A stretch of DNA of 8,006 nt from the NCBI GenBank assembly GCA_015493625.1, contig WGCT01000204.1, positions 1-8,006 on the forward strand. The letters are read 5' to 3'. The position numbers and the translations under genes are program-made. This document shows positions 6,884 through 8,006 of this stretch, in pieces. Source of the DNA: Draconibacterium sp. Lineage in GTDB: Bacteria > Bacteroidota > Bacteroidia > Bacteroidales > Prolixibacteraceae. The notes below the pieces were generated by a model. That model worked only from the letters and a program-made list of their open reading frames with translations. It was not told the origin of the DNA and did no database searches. The stretch's first letter is position 1, and each line of letters starts with the position of its first letter.

Positions 6884-7726
6884 TTATTTTTCAATTACTC
6901 GTTTGCAAATAATTACGGAATTCTCTTCAATTAAATTAAAGCTGTTTGTCTCTTCCGGATCGATGTAGCGAATTTTCCGAAACATTCGAGGCTTAAAATA
7001 AAAAATCCAACCTACCGGCTTTTTCTTTTCATTGAGGTACTCAATTTTTTCATCAGGGTTTCTGTCGTTATAATCATTTATAAAGTAGTAAAACAGTTTA
7101 CCAAAGGTCATCTCTTTTGGTGCTTTAGCTCTAAATGAGGTTACATTTTTATCGCTGCTTTTCTTTTTAAACTCGAACCCGACAACGAGAGGAGATTCCA
7201 TTTCGCGGTCTAAAGGATCTTCAACATGCTCATGTACAGGGTAATGCCATTTTCTTAATATTTTAACCGGAATATCGAGATAGCGCGAAAAAACGCCATA
7301 AAAAACATAGGGCAAAATAAACATAAGCAGCGAAGTGAGGTTAGCTCCCACAAATGTTGAATAGTGTGAAATTTGAAAAACAATTAAGAGAAAAACTCCT
7401 CCCAAAAGTGCTGTAGATAACGAAAAAAGAAACCCAGTCCAATAGCTGCTTTCCCTACTCCACTTCAACAGTTTACGAAATAAAATTACATTTAAAACGC
7501 CAAACAAAAGCATCCACACATTTAATAAATAGAAAGCCATTGAGATTGATAAAGAGAGAATACTCTTATTCAATAAAAAACCGCCACTTCCAATAAATAA
7601 GGCAGTTACCAATAAATAAAGAAGAGAGATAAAAACCGTTCCTTTTAGTTTTTTACTCTTTAACACAAAGCTAAAAGCTACAACGGCTACGACCAGAAAT
7701 ATAATAATGAGAAATCGATTATTCAT
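6884..7726 (-). CDS. tssN: T6SSiii membrane-complex protein TssN
   Basis: 280-residue polytopic inner-membrane protein. Five hydrophobic spans are visible: about residues 5-22, 29-52, 60-83, 95-119 and 130-146. They are followed by a soluble domain (about 148-280). Charged loops (KSKKLK at 23-28, RKLLKWSR at 84-91) and the R-rich stretch after span five put the C-terminal domain on the cytoplasmic side by the positive-inside rule. TssN is specific to Bacteroidota T6SS, where TssNQOPR-type proteins replace TssJLM; the domain is the natural docking face for TssK, the next gene. The soluble domain looks like two strands (181-188, 195-203), a helix beginning MTFGKLFYYF (206-222), then strands ending in NSVIICKRVI, a beta-grasp-like order. 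First gene of the operon, preceded by a candidate promoter. Called from topology, size and context rather than from a sharp motif, so a different polytopic T6SS protein is possible. Confidence 0.8.
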   Translation of the reverse strand: MNNRFLIIIFLVVAVVAFSFVLKSKKLKGTVFISLLYLLVTALFIGSGGFLLNKSILSLSISMAFYLLNVWMLLFGVLNVILFRKLLKWSRESSYWTGFLFSLSTALLGGVFLLIVFQISHYSTFVGANLTSLLMFILPYVFYGVFSRYLDIPVKILRKWHYPVHEHVEDPLDREMESPLVVGFEFKKKSSDKNVTSFRAKAPKEMTFGKLFYYFINDYNDRNPDEKIEYLNEKKKPVGWIFYFKPRMFRKIRYIDPEETNSFNLIEENSVIICKRVIEK

Positions 7727-7768
7727 ACTGAATTAATTTTATAACACAACTTAAATTCACGGTTCGTA

Positions 7769-7799
7769 TAAAAATACGCGAAAATTGCGTATTTGTCAA
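7769..7799 (-). promoter_or_regulatory. Candidate promoter for the tssNKOGEF operon
   Basis: On the minus strand TTGACA (7799-7794) and TATTTT (7776-7771) are separated by exactly 17 bp. The downstream box, read as TATTTTTA (7776-7769), also matches the Bacteroidota -7 consensus TAnnTTTG in all but the last base, and the upstream box includes a TTG near the -33 position. Transcription would begin near 7763, giving a leader of about 37 nt before the tssN ATG at 7726. No other strong promoter was seen in the 280 bp upstream of tssN. Confidence 0.5.
7772..7794. repeat. 8-bp perfect inverted repeat in the promoter spacer (possible operator)
   Basis: AAATACGC at 7772-7779 and GCGTATTT at 7787-7794 (plus strand) are exact reverse complements around a 7-nt centre (GAAAATT). 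The repeat begins in the last base of the -35 box and ends inside the -10 box of the candidate tssN promoter. This is where a repressor dimer would block polymerase. The GC content of its inner arms stands out from the surrounding AT-rich sequence. A transcribed hairpin is unlikely, because the repeat lies upstream of the predicted start site. Confidence 0.5.
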
Positions 7800-8006
7800 C
7801 TAAATTCTCTTGATTCTTACATATTAAATTTCGTTCAATATCTTTCTTATCTGCCTAATAAAGCTTTATCGGGTTAAAACAACTAATATTAACTGCTTTT
7901 GCACCCTGCTTTGTAAATTGCCAAAGGAACAATTACGCCTAAATTACAAAAATTAAATATTGTTTTTGAAACCCAATAAGATAAGATTCTCGTAATCTAT
8001 TTGAAA

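Larger units (their letters stand above)
7727..8006. other. 280-bp region upstream of tssN without a convincing gene
   Basis: No open frame of useful length is present on either strand. Besides the candidate promoter and its inverted repeat, it holds a 12-bp perfect palindrome ATAAAGCTTTAT at 7858-7869, partly extended by CC/GG pairs outside a mismatch. Two minus-strand frames are open from the window edge: one stops at 7953-7955, the other at 7939-7941. Either could be the last 17-21 codons of an upstream gene, but the peptides are too short to recognise. No tRNA or rRNA is seen. Confidence 0.55.

Noticed and set aside
6883..6894. Upstream TTG start extending TssK by four residues
   Set aside because: TTG would overlap the tssN stop by 11 bp and adds only MKNK. 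The ATG at 6882 is the better codon and lies one base after the tssN TAA.
7858..7869. Palindrome ATAAAGCTTTAT as a transcription terminator
   Set aside because: It has no loop, low GC and no T-run after it on either strand. It may be a protein site, but nothing supports termination.
7939..8006. C-terminal end of another minus-strand gene at the right edge
   Set aside because: Two frames are open to the edge (17 and 21 codons), which is expected by chance at this length, and neither peptide is recognisable.

Overview
The window looks like a chromosomal stretch from a member of the Bacteroidota. It is AT-rich, its genes are preceded by A/T-rich leaders without recognisable Shine-Dalgarno sequences, and it carries genes for TssN- and TssO-like proteins, which belong to the Bacteroidota-specific type VI secretion system (subtype T6SSiii). 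The exact order or genus cannot be told from the sequence.

Layout. Positions 1-1295 (+ strand) hold the 3' part of a TrkH-type potassium transporter gene. It converges with a small minus-strand gene (1324-1647) for a LysM-domain lipoprotein. Next, 1763-7726 is one tightly packed minus-strand operon of six genes, transcribed in the order tssN, tssK, tssO, tssG, tssE, tssF, with gaps of only 1 to 32 bp. Positions 7727-8006 contain no convincing gene. They hold a candidate promoter just upstream of tssN with an 8-bp perfect inverted repeat lying between and over the -35/-10 boxes.

How the genes fit together. TssE, TssF, TssG and TssK are baseplate proteins: gp25-like sheath initiator, two wedge subunits, and the adaptor that docks the baseplate to the membrane complex. 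TssN (five predicted membrane spans plus a cytosolic domain) and TssO (one span) belong to the membrane complex that replaces TssJLM in T6SSiii. The operon is therefore a baseplate-plus-docking module. Sheath (TssB/C), tube (TssD/Hcp), spike (VgrG), ClpV ATPase, TssP, TssQ, TssR and all effector/immunity genes are absent and would have to lie elsewhere. The LysM lipoprotein directly downstream could be a peptidoglycan or outer-membrane anchor for the apparatus, but its 115-bp gap leaves this open.

The most unusual point is the end of the TssO-like protein. After one membrane span, an alpha-helical region and an A/E/K-rich linker, it finishes in a motif that closely resembles the Fis/NtrC-type helix-turn-helix. 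That is unexpected in a secretion-machine membrane protein.
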